Origin: Rhodococcus sp. (in: high G+C Gram-positive bacteria)
GTDB lineage: Bacteria; Actinomycetota; Actinomycetes; Mycobacteriales; Mycobacteriaceae
Direction of reading: 5' to 3'
DNA length: 58,319 nucleotides
Assembly: GCA_004211695.1 (NCBI GenBank)
Contig: SEEV01000002.1
Location: forward strand, 1 to 58,319
Part shown: positions 27,039 through 34,965 of the stretch, piece after piece
Layout of the letters: each line of letters begins with the position of its first letter
How positions within the stretch are numbered: the first letter of the stretch is position 1
The notes under the pieces: generated by a model
What the model was told of the DNA's origin: nothing
Databases searched by the model: none
Seen by the model: the letters and a program-made list of their open reading frames with translations, nothing else
Made by a program: the position numbers and the translations under genes

Positions 27039-27551
27039 ACGGCTCAGGATTGCGGCTCAACCCAGAGCTTCGACACCTGCTGGAACCTGCGGTACGAGCA
27101 GGACCGGAAGGCCGGGCGACCGCTCAAGCACCCGCGGCCGCTGAGAGGACCGGGCGCGAACCGTTGTTGCGGCGCCGCGACATCCTGTCGTGGTTGAGCG
27201 AGCGCCCCGGCACCGCCGGTCGTCCGTTCTCACGCGCGGCCAAGCCCTCCACACCCAAGTGCAGGTAGGAGCACGGGTACCAGCCGCAAACCCTCGTGAG
27301 GGGTCGGCGCAGTGAGGTACCTCGGGCGACCGCGTGCTGGCTTCAGCTAACGCAGCTCGGGGTGGTTTGAAGCCTCCTACCGCAAGGCGACTCCGAGGGG
27401 CCACAAAACCCTCATCTCCTGCACAGCACCGCGTCCAGCAAGGTCACCTACACAACCAAACCTCACCTTCCGCGCTCGTGACGCACTTAAATAACAAGTG
27501 TTCCGGAGATCCATGCCCAGACGCGGTTGTAACGAATGGTGTGGCCGCAGT
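27039..27551. other. Convergent intergenic region, no gene seen
   Basis: Both flanking genes end here. Short frames on either strand have no ribosome sites or family resemblance. A weak stem (CTGAG...CTCAG, near 27030-27048) directly after the endolysin stop may help end transcription. Confidence 0.5.
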
Positions 27552-29195
27552 TCACGGTGGGCATCCTTCGGCGATCCACCGTTCGAGCAGCTGCACCTGC
27601 CCCGGTGTCCATCGCTGGTCCGGCATTGGAGGCATCACTGGTCCACCATGGTCGGAAACCCGGTCGACGATCAACCGGGCGTTCTCGCGCACATCCTCCA
27701 GGTTGCGCAGATCGAGGCGGAAGTTCATGTGGTCGAGGTCCTTCTGGCGGAACAAGGGACGTATGTCCCGCGCAAACCCAGTTGTGAATGCGCGCGCAGC
27801 GATAAGCGCGAGCCGGGCACGATCCGAGGTCAGTACATCGGCGAGAAAGCCATCCCGCCGATCCGCCGGATCGCGCAGATGTTCTGTGACGGCGATTGCG
27901 GCGGCGGTGCGGGCGTGGTGCAGACGCCACCGCTGCGCATCGTCCTGGGGTAGATGGAGTTCGGGCGGCAGCGTGAAAGCGATCCCCGCGACGGCGCGCC
28001 CGGCCCCGTCGTCGAGCGGCATCGTCGTCAGTTCGCGCGCGATGTACGCGATCCGGGAGCGCATTTCGGCGTAGATCCACGCAGTGAGCATCGGCCGATC
28101 GTCGTCGGCCGCGACCAGGTAGTGCTCGAGGAAACCTAGGAGCAGCGCATACCGAATGTCGGCGAGTTCCATCCAGCCCCGGGTACGCGGATCCGCGACG
28201 TCTGTGACCTTCGGGTCGGTTGGAACCGCCCTGGTGGGCTGCCACGAGCCCGGCGGCGGGAAGCCGGGTTCTCCCTCGTGTCCGCGGAACATCTTCCGGA
28301 ACCGTTCGAAGTGCGAGCTCTCATCACCGCGGCCAGGGCCTTCGCCCTGTTCACCGATGTCACGGATCGCCTGGATCGCCGCTGTCCGGTCCCCCGTCTG
28401 GTGCACCCGCAACTGCCCGGCATTCCAGTCGTCGGGGTCGGCTTGTCGGGTCTCCGTGCCCTGCTGGAATGCGTCGTCACCGAGGTGCCACGTGTCCGGT
28501 GGCGTCTGCTGGTAGGCAGCAATGGACAGGGTGCGGATGATCTCGTCCCATTCGGCGTGTCCCGACACGCCGGCAGCGACGTCGTCGACTCGGCTGAATA
28601 CGAGTCCGAGGAGCCCGTACAGAATGCCGACACGGTTAATCGTTTCCCCTGCCGATTCGGTCGCAACTTCGACGATGTCGCCGATGTCCGCTGCGTCCGA
28701 CGGCGCCTCCGCGACCACGTATTTGGCGAGCGACTTCCTGGAGAGGGCTTCCAGATGCAGGGGAAAGGGATATAACTGCTTGCGCGGCGGGAAGTCTTCA
28801 CGCTCGAAGTTCGGGTCGAGCCCGAGCAGCAGCAGCAGGTTCTGCACAGTCATCAGATGACCCATTTCCTCGCGGGCGACGCTCCGCAGAACCTGCGGCC
28901 ACGATTCGGCAGACGTGTCCTTGAGCACCTTCTTCTGCGCGGCGTCGGTGACCTCACCGGCGCTCTTCAAGCTGTATGCCGCGTACAGGTATTGCACCAT
29001 CAGTGCGTGCTCGACCTCCGCCGCGGTTTCCAGAAGGATTCTCGCCTTCTCGATCGGCGACGGCCACGCTCCCAAGTCCGGAAGCTGGATGCTCAGCGTT
29101 GGCGCCGCTACCGCTCCGGCGATCGGCGGCATCCGCAGCCCGGCGGTCGCGGATGTGAGGTCGTACTCGATCCAATCGAACTCAGGTGCAGGCAT
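27552..29195 (-). CDS. VioB-type ferritin-like protein with C-terminal WIxxGCP mini-domain
   Basis: 547 residues. Residues about 45-330 match the ferritin-like domain of VioB/iminophenyl-pyruvate dimer synthase proteins: ETAAEVEHALMVQYLYAAYSL (Glu60, Glu62, His63) and RSVAREEMGHLMTVQNLLLLLG (Glu109/110, His113) supply metal ligands. A helical region follows (YALLGFLEHYL...). The end (about 475-547) reads DIRPLFR...HMNFRLDLRNLEDVRENA...MPPMPDQRWTP and closes WIAEGCPP. This is a cytochrome-like or docking motif also present in the propeller protein of this cluster, here without a CxxCH haem site. An AGGAGG precedes the ATG. It is the last gene of the Lod-like operon, and likely oxidises or couples an amino-acid-derived product. 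Confidence 0.85.
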   Translation of the reverse strand: MPAPEFDWIEYDLTSATAGLRMPPIAGAVAAPTLSIQLPDLGAWPSPIEKARILLETAAEVEHALMVQYLYAAYSLKSAGEVTDAAQKKVLKDTSAESWPQVLRSVAREEMGHLMTVQNLLLLLGLDPNFEREDFPPRKQLYPFPLHLEALSRKSLAKYVVAEAPSDAADIGDIVEVATESAGETINRVGILYGLLGLVFSRVDDVAAGVSGHAEWDEIIRTLSIAAYQQTPPDTWHLGDDAFQQGTETRQADPDDWNAGQLRVHQTGDRTAAIQAIRDIGEQGEGPGRGDESSHFERFRKMFRGHEGEPGFPPPGSWQPTRAVPTDPKVTDVADPRTRGWMELADIRYALLLGFLEHYLVAADDDRPMLTAWIYAEMRSRIAYIARELTTMPLDDGAGRAVAGIAFTLPPELHLPQDDAQRWRLHHARTAAAIAVTEHLRDPADRRDGFLADVLTSDRARLALIAARAFTTGFARDIRPLFRQKDLDHMNFRLDLRNLEDVRENARLIVDRVSDHGGPVMPPMPDQRWTPGQVQLLERWIAEGCPP

Positions 29196-29210
29196 CCGGG
29201 TTCCTCCTGT

Positions 29211-29309
29211 TCAGCCGTTGCCTCCGGTTCGCCCGGTGCCGTCGTGGGGAGTTCCGGGCGGTAGCGTCGCCCTCCGCTCGTCTGCATCGGCCTGCATCGG
29301 AAGAGTCAT
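29211..29309 (-). CDS. Possible 32-residue peptide between the LodB-like and ferritin-like genes
   Basis: The ATG overlaps the LodB-like stop as TGATG, a common coupling signal, and the frame stops 15 bp before the next gene. The product is MTLPMQADADERRATLPPG plus a Gly/Thr-rich end (TGRTGGNG). The position and tight coupling suggest it could be translated; it resembles no family I know. A spacer without function is the alternative. Confidence 0.35.
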   Translation of the reverse strand: MTLPMQADADERRATLPPGTPHDGTGRTGGNG

Positions 29310-30403
29310 CAGTGGTGCGTCTCTGTGCGTCGCTGCCAGAAGGTGCTGGACGGCCAGCGGTGTTCCCTCTGGTAGTGCGCCGACCCGCTCGAGACGTGGG
29401 TGCGGTGCTGCGTAGCTGTTTGGGTCGCGTAGGCGTCCAGTGCGGTTCTTCGGTGCGCGGCGAGCACGGCGTCCGATGCCCGGACCGCGGATTCGCACGC
29501 CGCCATCAAACCCTGTCCGGACAGGGGGTCGAGTGTCCGGGCTGCGTCACCGACCGCTACCCAGGTATCTCCATGGCATCGTGACAGGATGGCGGTGTGC
29601 GCGGGGGCGGTGAAGATCGGCGTCGTCGTCTGCGGCGGCATCACGTCTCGCACCAGCTTGGTGTGGGACAGCGCTGTCTCCCAGAATGATTGGTGCTGCT
29701 TCCTTCCGATCGGTAGCAGGTCGGTGTCGGTGAACAGGACGGTGACCGCTTGGGCGTTCGGCAGTACCGTTGCGTACCACCAGCCGTCGCGGAATGCTTC
29801 GATCAATGTTCGGGGCTCGGTCGTCGCGGCTGCCCCGAATCGGGCAAGTGCGATCAGCTTGTCGATCCGACGGCGCGTGGCCCCGTGTCTGCGTGCGATG
29901 AGGGCGGCGCGCCCGGTCGCGTCGACGAGGAACGGTGCCGACAAGACGTCTGGGTTCCGGCCCGCGAGCGGGATGCGCCAACACGTCCCGTCGTGCTCGA
30001 TGCGGGTTCCGCTTGGCCCGAGGGCATGCACCTGCGCGCCGGCGCGCCGCGCCGACCTGATCAGCATGGAATCGAATCTGGCGCGGTCGAGATGCCAGGA
30101 GGGCCCGTACGGATCGGCGATGTAGTCATACTCATACGGGCATTCGTCGCCCCAGCAGACGACGGTGCCGGGCGCCGCGAGGTGCCCGTCGGCCGTGAAG
30201 TTGTCCCACACGCCGAGTTGGGTCAGGGGACGGATGATCGCCGGCGGGACGGTCTCACCGATCCGTGGGCCCCGTGGGTGTGGTCGGGTGACGACGGCGA
30301 CTGCCGCTCCGGCGTGGGCTAGTGCAAGTGCGGTGGCGGATCCTGCGGGGCCGCCACCGACGATGAGAACGTCGAGGCCGTCGCTGGCGCCGGGTGACGT
30401 CAT
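29309..30403 (-). CDS. LodB-like FAD-dependent oxidoreductase (quinone cofactor maturation)
   Basis: 364 residues. VLIVGGGPAGSATALALAHAG (residues 13-33) is a Rossmann GxGxxG for FAD, GETVPP follows, and GDAARTLDPLSGQGLMAACESAVRAS is the second FAD motif of the tryptophan-halogenase/geranylgeranyl reductase-like group that contains LodB. Halogenase-specific WxWxIP is not seen. LodB enzymes install the cysteine tryptophylquinone of their LodA partner, encoded directly upstream with an ATGA overlap. The function call rests on that pairing. Confidence 0.85.
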   Translation of the reverse strand: MTSPGASDGLDVLIVGGGPAGSATALALAHAGAAVAVVTRPHPRGPRIGETVPPAIIRPLTQLGVWDNFTADGHLAAPGTVVCWGDECPYEYDYIADPYGPSWHLDRARFDSMLIRSARRAGAQVHALGPSGTRIEHDGTCWRIPLAGRNPDVLSAPFLVDATGRAALIARRHGATRRRIDKLIALARFGAAATTEPRTLIEAFRDGWWYATVLPNAQAVTVLFTDTDLLPIGRKQHQSFWETALSHTKLVRDVMPPQTTTPIFTAPAHTAILSRCHGDTWVAVGDAARTLDPLSGQGLMAACESAVRASDAVLAAHRRTALDAYATQTATQHRTHVSSGSAHYQREHRWPSSTFWQRRTETHH

Positions 30404-31863
30404 GTCAGCTGACGCGGGAACTGCGGGTCGCGGTCGACCTCGACGAGCACGCGCTGGCCGTTAGCCTGCTGAGCGACGATGAAACCGAGTCTCAGGACGT
30501 GGTCGACCATGTTCTGGTATCCGTTGATTGGTTTCTCCCACTCGGTCTTGCTGGGGGGGATCGCGTTCGCTGAGGTCATCACATGGTCGGGACGTTGGGT
30601 CGGCCACCACACTCCACTTTCGCAATCGTAGAAGTCGGCCTGCCACGGAAGCGCCATGATCTCCGTCAGGCAGCCCGGGTAGACCTTGCCCAGGTTGGTG
30701 GGGTCGAGCCGCAGCGGGCGCGCGTAGATGTCTTTGTCCTTGAGGTTCTGTCCGCCCTCGATGCCGGGGAAGAAGTTGTTTCCGGAGCAGTGTTCGAGCG
30801 CGGCACGGTCGAGTTGCAGCGGAAGCGGCTCGTCCGCTGGCGGGATGTCGAGGTCGCTGACGAAGTCGCCCGCCACCCACTGGTCCAGATAGGTCTTCAG
30901 GAAGCGCGGCAACGCGAAAAGCGTCAGGCCGGGGGTCTTGACCCGCCCGGCCATGTGGGCGCGCGCATTCTGCGCGGCCGGTGCAGGATCGGCGAGCGTT
31001 GCCCAGTCGACAGCCGACAGGTCGGCCCATTGGTTCCAGTCGTCGACCCAGCGTAGTGAGGCGGTTCGTTCGATTCTCGGTTTGATGTGCCGCGTGAACG
31101 ACGGAACGGGTTCGGCTTGAATTGCGCCTTTGTCGATGGCGGCCTGGAACGCGATGTCGTAGAGGGAAACGACAGCGTCGACCGAGGGCGCGAAGTCGGG
31201 TGGGGCGACCACGACCCAGGCGGGTTCGTGCACGACGACCGGAGCCTGGCCCGGCTGTGTCACCGTCGCCGTGACAGGCCCGTCGGAGACGTCGTCGTAC
31301 CAGCGGTCGTTGTTGGCGAATTCGTTCAGCGGTTGACCGGGGGGCACGGATCCGCTTGTGCCGCGCCCGCCCAGAACGATCAGTCGGCCTGCCGGGTCGG
31401 TCCGGATCTCCCCGAGGTATACCTGTTGGCCGAGAAGGGTTCCGCTCAGGTCCTGCGGTGGCTGATCGACGGTGATCCGGGCGGGTTGGTCGGGCCGGAT
31501 GATTAGACTGTCCCGGTCGGCGATGTCGGTGTTGCGCGGTGCGGCGGGGCCTACCTCTCCCGCGAAGGCGGCCTTGCGGTTGGCCAGGTCCACGCTCCAT
31601 TCGACGTGTGCGCGGGGGCCGACTTCGCCCACGAGTTCCAGGTTGCCGCGTGCGTCCTGTTCGTAGGCGAAGACCCGGAAGCGTGCCGCCTGCCGTTTGA
31701 CTTGGCCGCCCACCTTGTACCGGGTCAGCGGGGCCTCGACGCCGGCATCGTCTGTCTCGACACCGGGTGAGCCGGGCGCTTCCGGGCCGATGAAGAATCC
31801 GTCCGGGGAGTTGCCTACGCGCGCAACGCCGATCGCTGGGTGGATCTTGTACACGGTTGCCAT
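30400..31863 (-). CDS. LodA-like cysteine tryptophylquinone oxidase
   Basis: 487 residues from ATG 31863 (MATVYKIHPAIGVARVGNSP); this opening is diagnostic for the LodA/GoxA family of L-amino acid oxidases that release ammonia and hydrogen peroxide. The longer frame upstream lacks family sequence. The quinone site is recognisable: Cys359 in EHCSGNNFFPGIEGG and Trp419 or Trp420 in WWPTQRP, a spacing of about 60 residues, close to the Cys516-Trp581 spacing of LodA. Other conserved pieces are LTEIMALPWQADFYDC. The protein is shorter than Marinomonas LodA. The substrate cannot be told from sequence. No signal peptide is present. Confidence 0.88.
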   Translation of the reverse strand: MATVYKIHPAIGVARVGNSPDGFFIGPEAPGSPGVETDDAGVEAPLTRYKVGGQVKRQAARFRVFAYEQDARGNLELVGEVGPRAHVEWSVDLANRKAAFAGEVGPAAPRNTDIADRDSLIIRPDQPARITVDQPPQDLSGTLLGQQVYLGEIRTDPAGRLIVLGGRGTSGSVPPGQPLNEFANNDRWYDDVSDGPVTATVTQPGQAPVVVHEPAWVVVAPPDFAPSVDAVVSLYDIAFQAAIDKGAIQAEPVPSFTRHIKPRIERTASLRWVDDWNQWADLSAVDWATLADPAPAAQNARAHMAGRVKTPGLTLFALPRFLKTYLDQWVAGDFVSDLDIPPADEPLPLQLDRAALEHCSGNNFFPGIEGGQNLKDKDIYARPLRLDPTNLGKVYPGCLTEIMALPWQADFYDCESGVWWPTQRPDHVMTSANAIPPSKTEWEKPINGYQNMVDHVLRLGFIVAQQANGQRVLVEVDRDPQFPRQLT

Positions 31864-31889
31864 CGTGATGTCCCTTCGGAACGCGCCGA

Positions 31890-33638
31890 TTACCGGGTGA
31901 TGTGCAAGATCTGGCTCTCCGAGTGGTCGTCTGCTGTCACTCGCAGGATGAAACTGCCCGCCGATGGGCGTCCGGTCTCGTCGGCGCCGTCCCAGTCGAG
32001 GACGCGCGATCCGGGCGCCGGCTGGGGTTCGTCGACCAACGTGCGGACATGTTCGCCGAAGCGGTCCCACAGGTCGACCCGGAGTCGCGCCGTGTGATCG
32101 GGAACTGTGAGGGACACCGGGACCGGCAGGCTGCTACCGCGCGGTTCGTTGTCGTCGAGCAGGGAAAGCGGTTCCGGGGCAGCGGCCCTACCGAGCGCTG
32201 CGGCCTCGGCTGCGCCGGCCCGAGTCGCCGGTTCGGCGGAGTACCGGTAGATGGTGAGCCCCGAGGCGTACCCGACGGTGACCGGATCGCCGAAGAAGCG
32301 GAAGCGGTTGATGAACCTCCCGATCTGATTGGCGTCCCGCCACGTGGTGCCGCCGTCGACGGTTGAACTGCTGAACCCCTCCTCAAAGGAGGAAGAACCC
32401 CAACCGCCCACCCAGCCCGTGCTTTCGTCGATGAACCCGATGCCCTCCAGGTTCGCATTGCGCTGCGGGTCGTTGATGTCGATGCGGGTCCAGCTGTCGC
32501 CGCCGTCCGTGGTCTTGAGGATGGCGCCGCGTTCGAAACTTTCCAGCGCGACGAATCCGACCCGGTCGTCGAGGAAGTGGATCTTCCATCCCCATTCGCC
32601 CTGCGGTAGGTGCGCCGAAATGGCGTCCGCCTTGTCCACCCAGGTGTTTCCGCCGTCCACGGTGCGCAACACCACCGCTCGAACGTCATCCCTGGTGGGA
32701 CTCGCAACGCTTGCGACCCCGCCGACGACCCAGCCGTGGTCGATGTCGGTGAAGTACGTGTCCACCAGTAGCGTTGCGTGCGCCGACATGTCCCAGGCCT
32801 GCCACGTCGCTCCGCCGTCGACGGTGCGCATCATCCGAGGCGGCCGATTTGGGTAGTTGGTTCCGGAGGCGTAGGCCACGGACTCATTCACCACAGAGAG
32901 CCCGCATACCGCGGACGGCGCCAGCTCCGGAAGGCCGGATACGACCGACCACGTGGCTCCACCATCGCTGGTCTCAAACATCCGTCGGCCCGCCGACAGC
33001 GTGCCAACCCAGCCCCTCAACTCAGTCGCAAACCCGACACATCGAAAGTAGACGGTCGGGTCGTGGAACTGTTCCTCCCAGGTCGAAAATCCGTCCTCGG
33101 AGTGCAGGATCTGACCGTTACTGTTAACCGCCCAGCCACGTTCTTCGTCGATGAACCAAATGTCGTCAGTCCGCGAGCTCGCTGCAGGGGCATTCGTTGC
33201 TTGCCAATTGAGCTCGGCGCCAGGATCATCCACGTCGGGGCAGCCGTCGTCGATCCACTGCTCGATGAAGGCGACCGACATAGCCGGTACCGGAGCGCGC
33301 CCGGACGGCATTCGATTGAACGAAGCATCGACCGGCGGATCGGGCAAATCTGCGCCAAACGGCGCCTCTCCCTTCAAGGCGCGAACCAAGTTCGACTCGC
33401 CGCTCGCACCCACGACCACGAGCGGCTTGCCGAAGACCTTCTTTGAGACGAAACCGTCCCTGCTCATCCCCCTCCAGAATGGGCCATGGAAGCTCACTTC
33501 TTCACTCGGCCCGCCGACGGCCTCATCGAGGATCTGACACACACGCTGGAATCGCGTCAGTCGACCCTCGATGCCGACCCGCGGAGGAGCGTTTGTGACA
33601 TCGCCGGTTCGGGCATGGACTCCACTTGTATGTGGCAC
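31890..33638 (-). CDS. Ycf48-like beta-propeller with N-terminal WIxxGCP motif and C-terminal FlgD-like Ig domain
   Basis: 582 residues. Residues about 70-140 contain VVVGASGESNLVRALKG...FNRMPSGRAPVPAMSVAFIEQWIDDGCPD, a cytochrome-like motif without CxxCH, repeated in kind at the end of the ferritin-like protein. Residues about 160-460 are BNR/Ycf48-type propeller blades, each with a T-x-DGGxTW turn (SDGGATWSVV, TVDGGATWQAW, TVDGGNTWVD, TTDGGDSWTR, TVDGGTTWRD). Residues about 500-582 form a FlgD-like Ig fold (RVDLWDRFGEHVRTL...WDGADETGRPSAGSFILRV). The start may be later (GTG at the VTNAPPRVG segment). It lies 26 bp before the LodA-like gene. A scaffold or substrate-binding role is likely. 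Confidence 0.82.
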   Translation of the reverse strand: MPHTSGVHARTGDVTNAPPRVGIEGRLTRFQRVCQILDEAVGGPSEEVSFHGPFWRGMSRDGFVSKKVFGKPLVVVGASGESNLVRALKGEAPFGADLPDPPVDASFNRMPSGRAPVPAMSVAFIEQWIDDGCPDVDDPGAELNWQATNAPAASSRTDDIWFIDEERGWAVNSNGQILHSEDGFSTWEEQFHDPTVYFRCVGFATELRGWVGTLSAGRRMFETSDGGATWSVVSGLPELAPSAVCGLSVVNESVAYASGTNYPNRPPRMMRTVDGGATWQAWDMSAHATLLVDTYFTDIDHGWVVGGVASVASPTRDDVRAVVLRTVDGGNTWVDKADAISAHLPQGEWGWKIHFLDDRVGFVALESFERGAILKTTDGGDSWTRIDINDPQRNANLEGIGFIDESTGWVGGWGSSSFEEGFSSSTVDGGTTWRDANQIGRFINRFRFFGDPVTVGYASGLTIYRYSAEPATRAGAAEAAALGRAAAPEPLSLLDDNEPRGSSLPVPVSLTVPDHTARLRVDLWDRFGEHVRTLVDEPQPAPGSRVLDWDGADETGRPSAGSFILRVTADDHSESQILHITR

Positions 33639-33721
33639 TTCCGATCAACTCCTTCGTCGAGGTCTGCATTCCTGCGGCGCGAAATACAGTGGCTAGCGCG
33701 CCAGAATCAGGGGTTGCCTGG

Positions 33722-34963
33722 TCAACCCGGCGGCAGGACTTCGAACCGTACTTCGCTCCAGTCGTCGCCGTGCCGGTGTGCGCCGACTGGGATGTCCTGG
33801 TCGGCTCGGACGACGGTGTGCCCGTGCTGGTGCAGAGCGTCGATCAGGTGACCGTCTGGAATGGACGGCCACCGCTGCACCGGATGCCAGGGCAGCATTG
33901 CTTGTTTGTTGTCCGCCCATAGATTCTCGATGAACTCCTTGGGTGTTGCGTTGTGCGATCCGTGGTGGCCGATCTTGTAGAAGATCGCCTCGCTAAGTAG
34001 GCGTCGTATATCCGCTCTTTCGAGGAGGTGTTGCCAGGCGCCGTACTGCGCGTCGCCGGGGAACAGCAGTTTCGTTCCGGCGACGTCGAGTACAAAGAAC
34101 AAGCTGGTGTTATTGACCGACCGCTCCAGGATTGAGGCCGCGGCGAGCAGGCTGGTGTCGTCCGGCCGTGCGCTCAGTTTGAGGCCGCGTTGGGCGTCGA
34201 GCAACGGATCGATCAAGGTGTCGGCAGCGATTCGGAACCGATCGGCAAACAGCGGGGTATCCGCCGCGGTATGCCCATCGGTGTAGTCGTCAAGGGCGAA
34301 CCATCGCGCGCTCTTCGGAGGGTTCATCCGTTTGATAAATTCCGGGTCGCGGGAGGGTCCCAAGATATGCACTCGAACGTTGGGGATTGGGGTGGCGATC
34401 AGGTTTTGTCGGTTGTTGCGGGACGGCAGGTAGCGAACGCGGTGCGGGGTGGCGAAGCCGAGTCCGTCCCGGCTCAGCAACCGATTTGTGGCGCGGGCGT
34501 TTCCGCGGGAGTTCACCGCCATCCCCATCGCCATCGCCGAGGACGCGGTCGCCGAGTTGGCCGAGCGGCGCAGTTGCAGGAGTTGGTGCAGGCGGTCCGC
34601 GACAACCTCCTGCTCCGTGCGAAGCGTCGTCGCGTCGGGGTCGTCGGGATCCTCGACGAACGGTACCCACACCTCACCGACCTCGACCTTCGCCCAGTCG
34701 TCGAGGGCGAACCCAGCGATGTGATCGGCGTGGCGGTGTGTCGCGACCACCACGTCGACCGCAGCGCGGCCAGCGTCGTCGGTAAGGTCGCCGATGATCG
34801 TGGCGACACTGTCGGTGAGTGGGCGGTTCTGTCCCTGGGCATGCACGCCGCAGTCGACAAGCATCCGCCACTCCGCGTCGGCGCGGCGGACGGTGATGGT
34901 GAACGCGTCGCCGAAACCGACGTGGTACATCCGCACCGCGACCTCGATCTTGGCTTCTGGCAT
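33722..34963 (-). CDS. ComEC/Rec2-like metallo-beta-lactamase-fold hydrolase, soluble
   Basis: 413 residues from ATG 34963 (MPEAKIEVAVRMYHVGFGDA), 2 bp after the stop of the upstream peptidase gene. The metal motif THRHADH is at residues 75-81. A second-half Asp lies in LLFPGDAQYGAW and His residues in KIGHHGSHNATPKEF. Together these match the stand-alone ComEC-like MBL group, which often acts on nucleotides or nucleic acids. No membrane segment is present. The substrate is unknown. Confidence 0.85.
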   Translation of the reverse strand: MPEAKIEVAVRMYHVGFGDAFTITVRRADAEWRMLVDCGVHAQGQNRPLTDSVATIIGDLTDDAGRAAVDVVVATHRHADHIAGFALDDWAKVEVGEVWVPFVEDPDDPDATTLRTEQEVVADRLHQLLQLRRSANSATASSAMAMGMAVNSRGNARATNRLLSRDGLGFATPHRVRYLPSRNNRQNLIATPIPNVRVHILGPSRDPEFIKRMNPPKSARWFALDDYTDGHTAADTPLFADRFRIAADTLIDPLLDAQRGLKLSARPDDTSLLAAASILERSVNNTSLFFVLDVAGTKLLFPGDAQYGAWQHLLERADIRRLLSEAIFYKIGHHGSHNATPKEFIENLWADNKQAMLPWHPVQRWPSIPDGHLIDALHQHGHTVVRADQDIPVGAHRHGDDWSEVRFEVLPPG

Positions 34964-34965
34964 CA

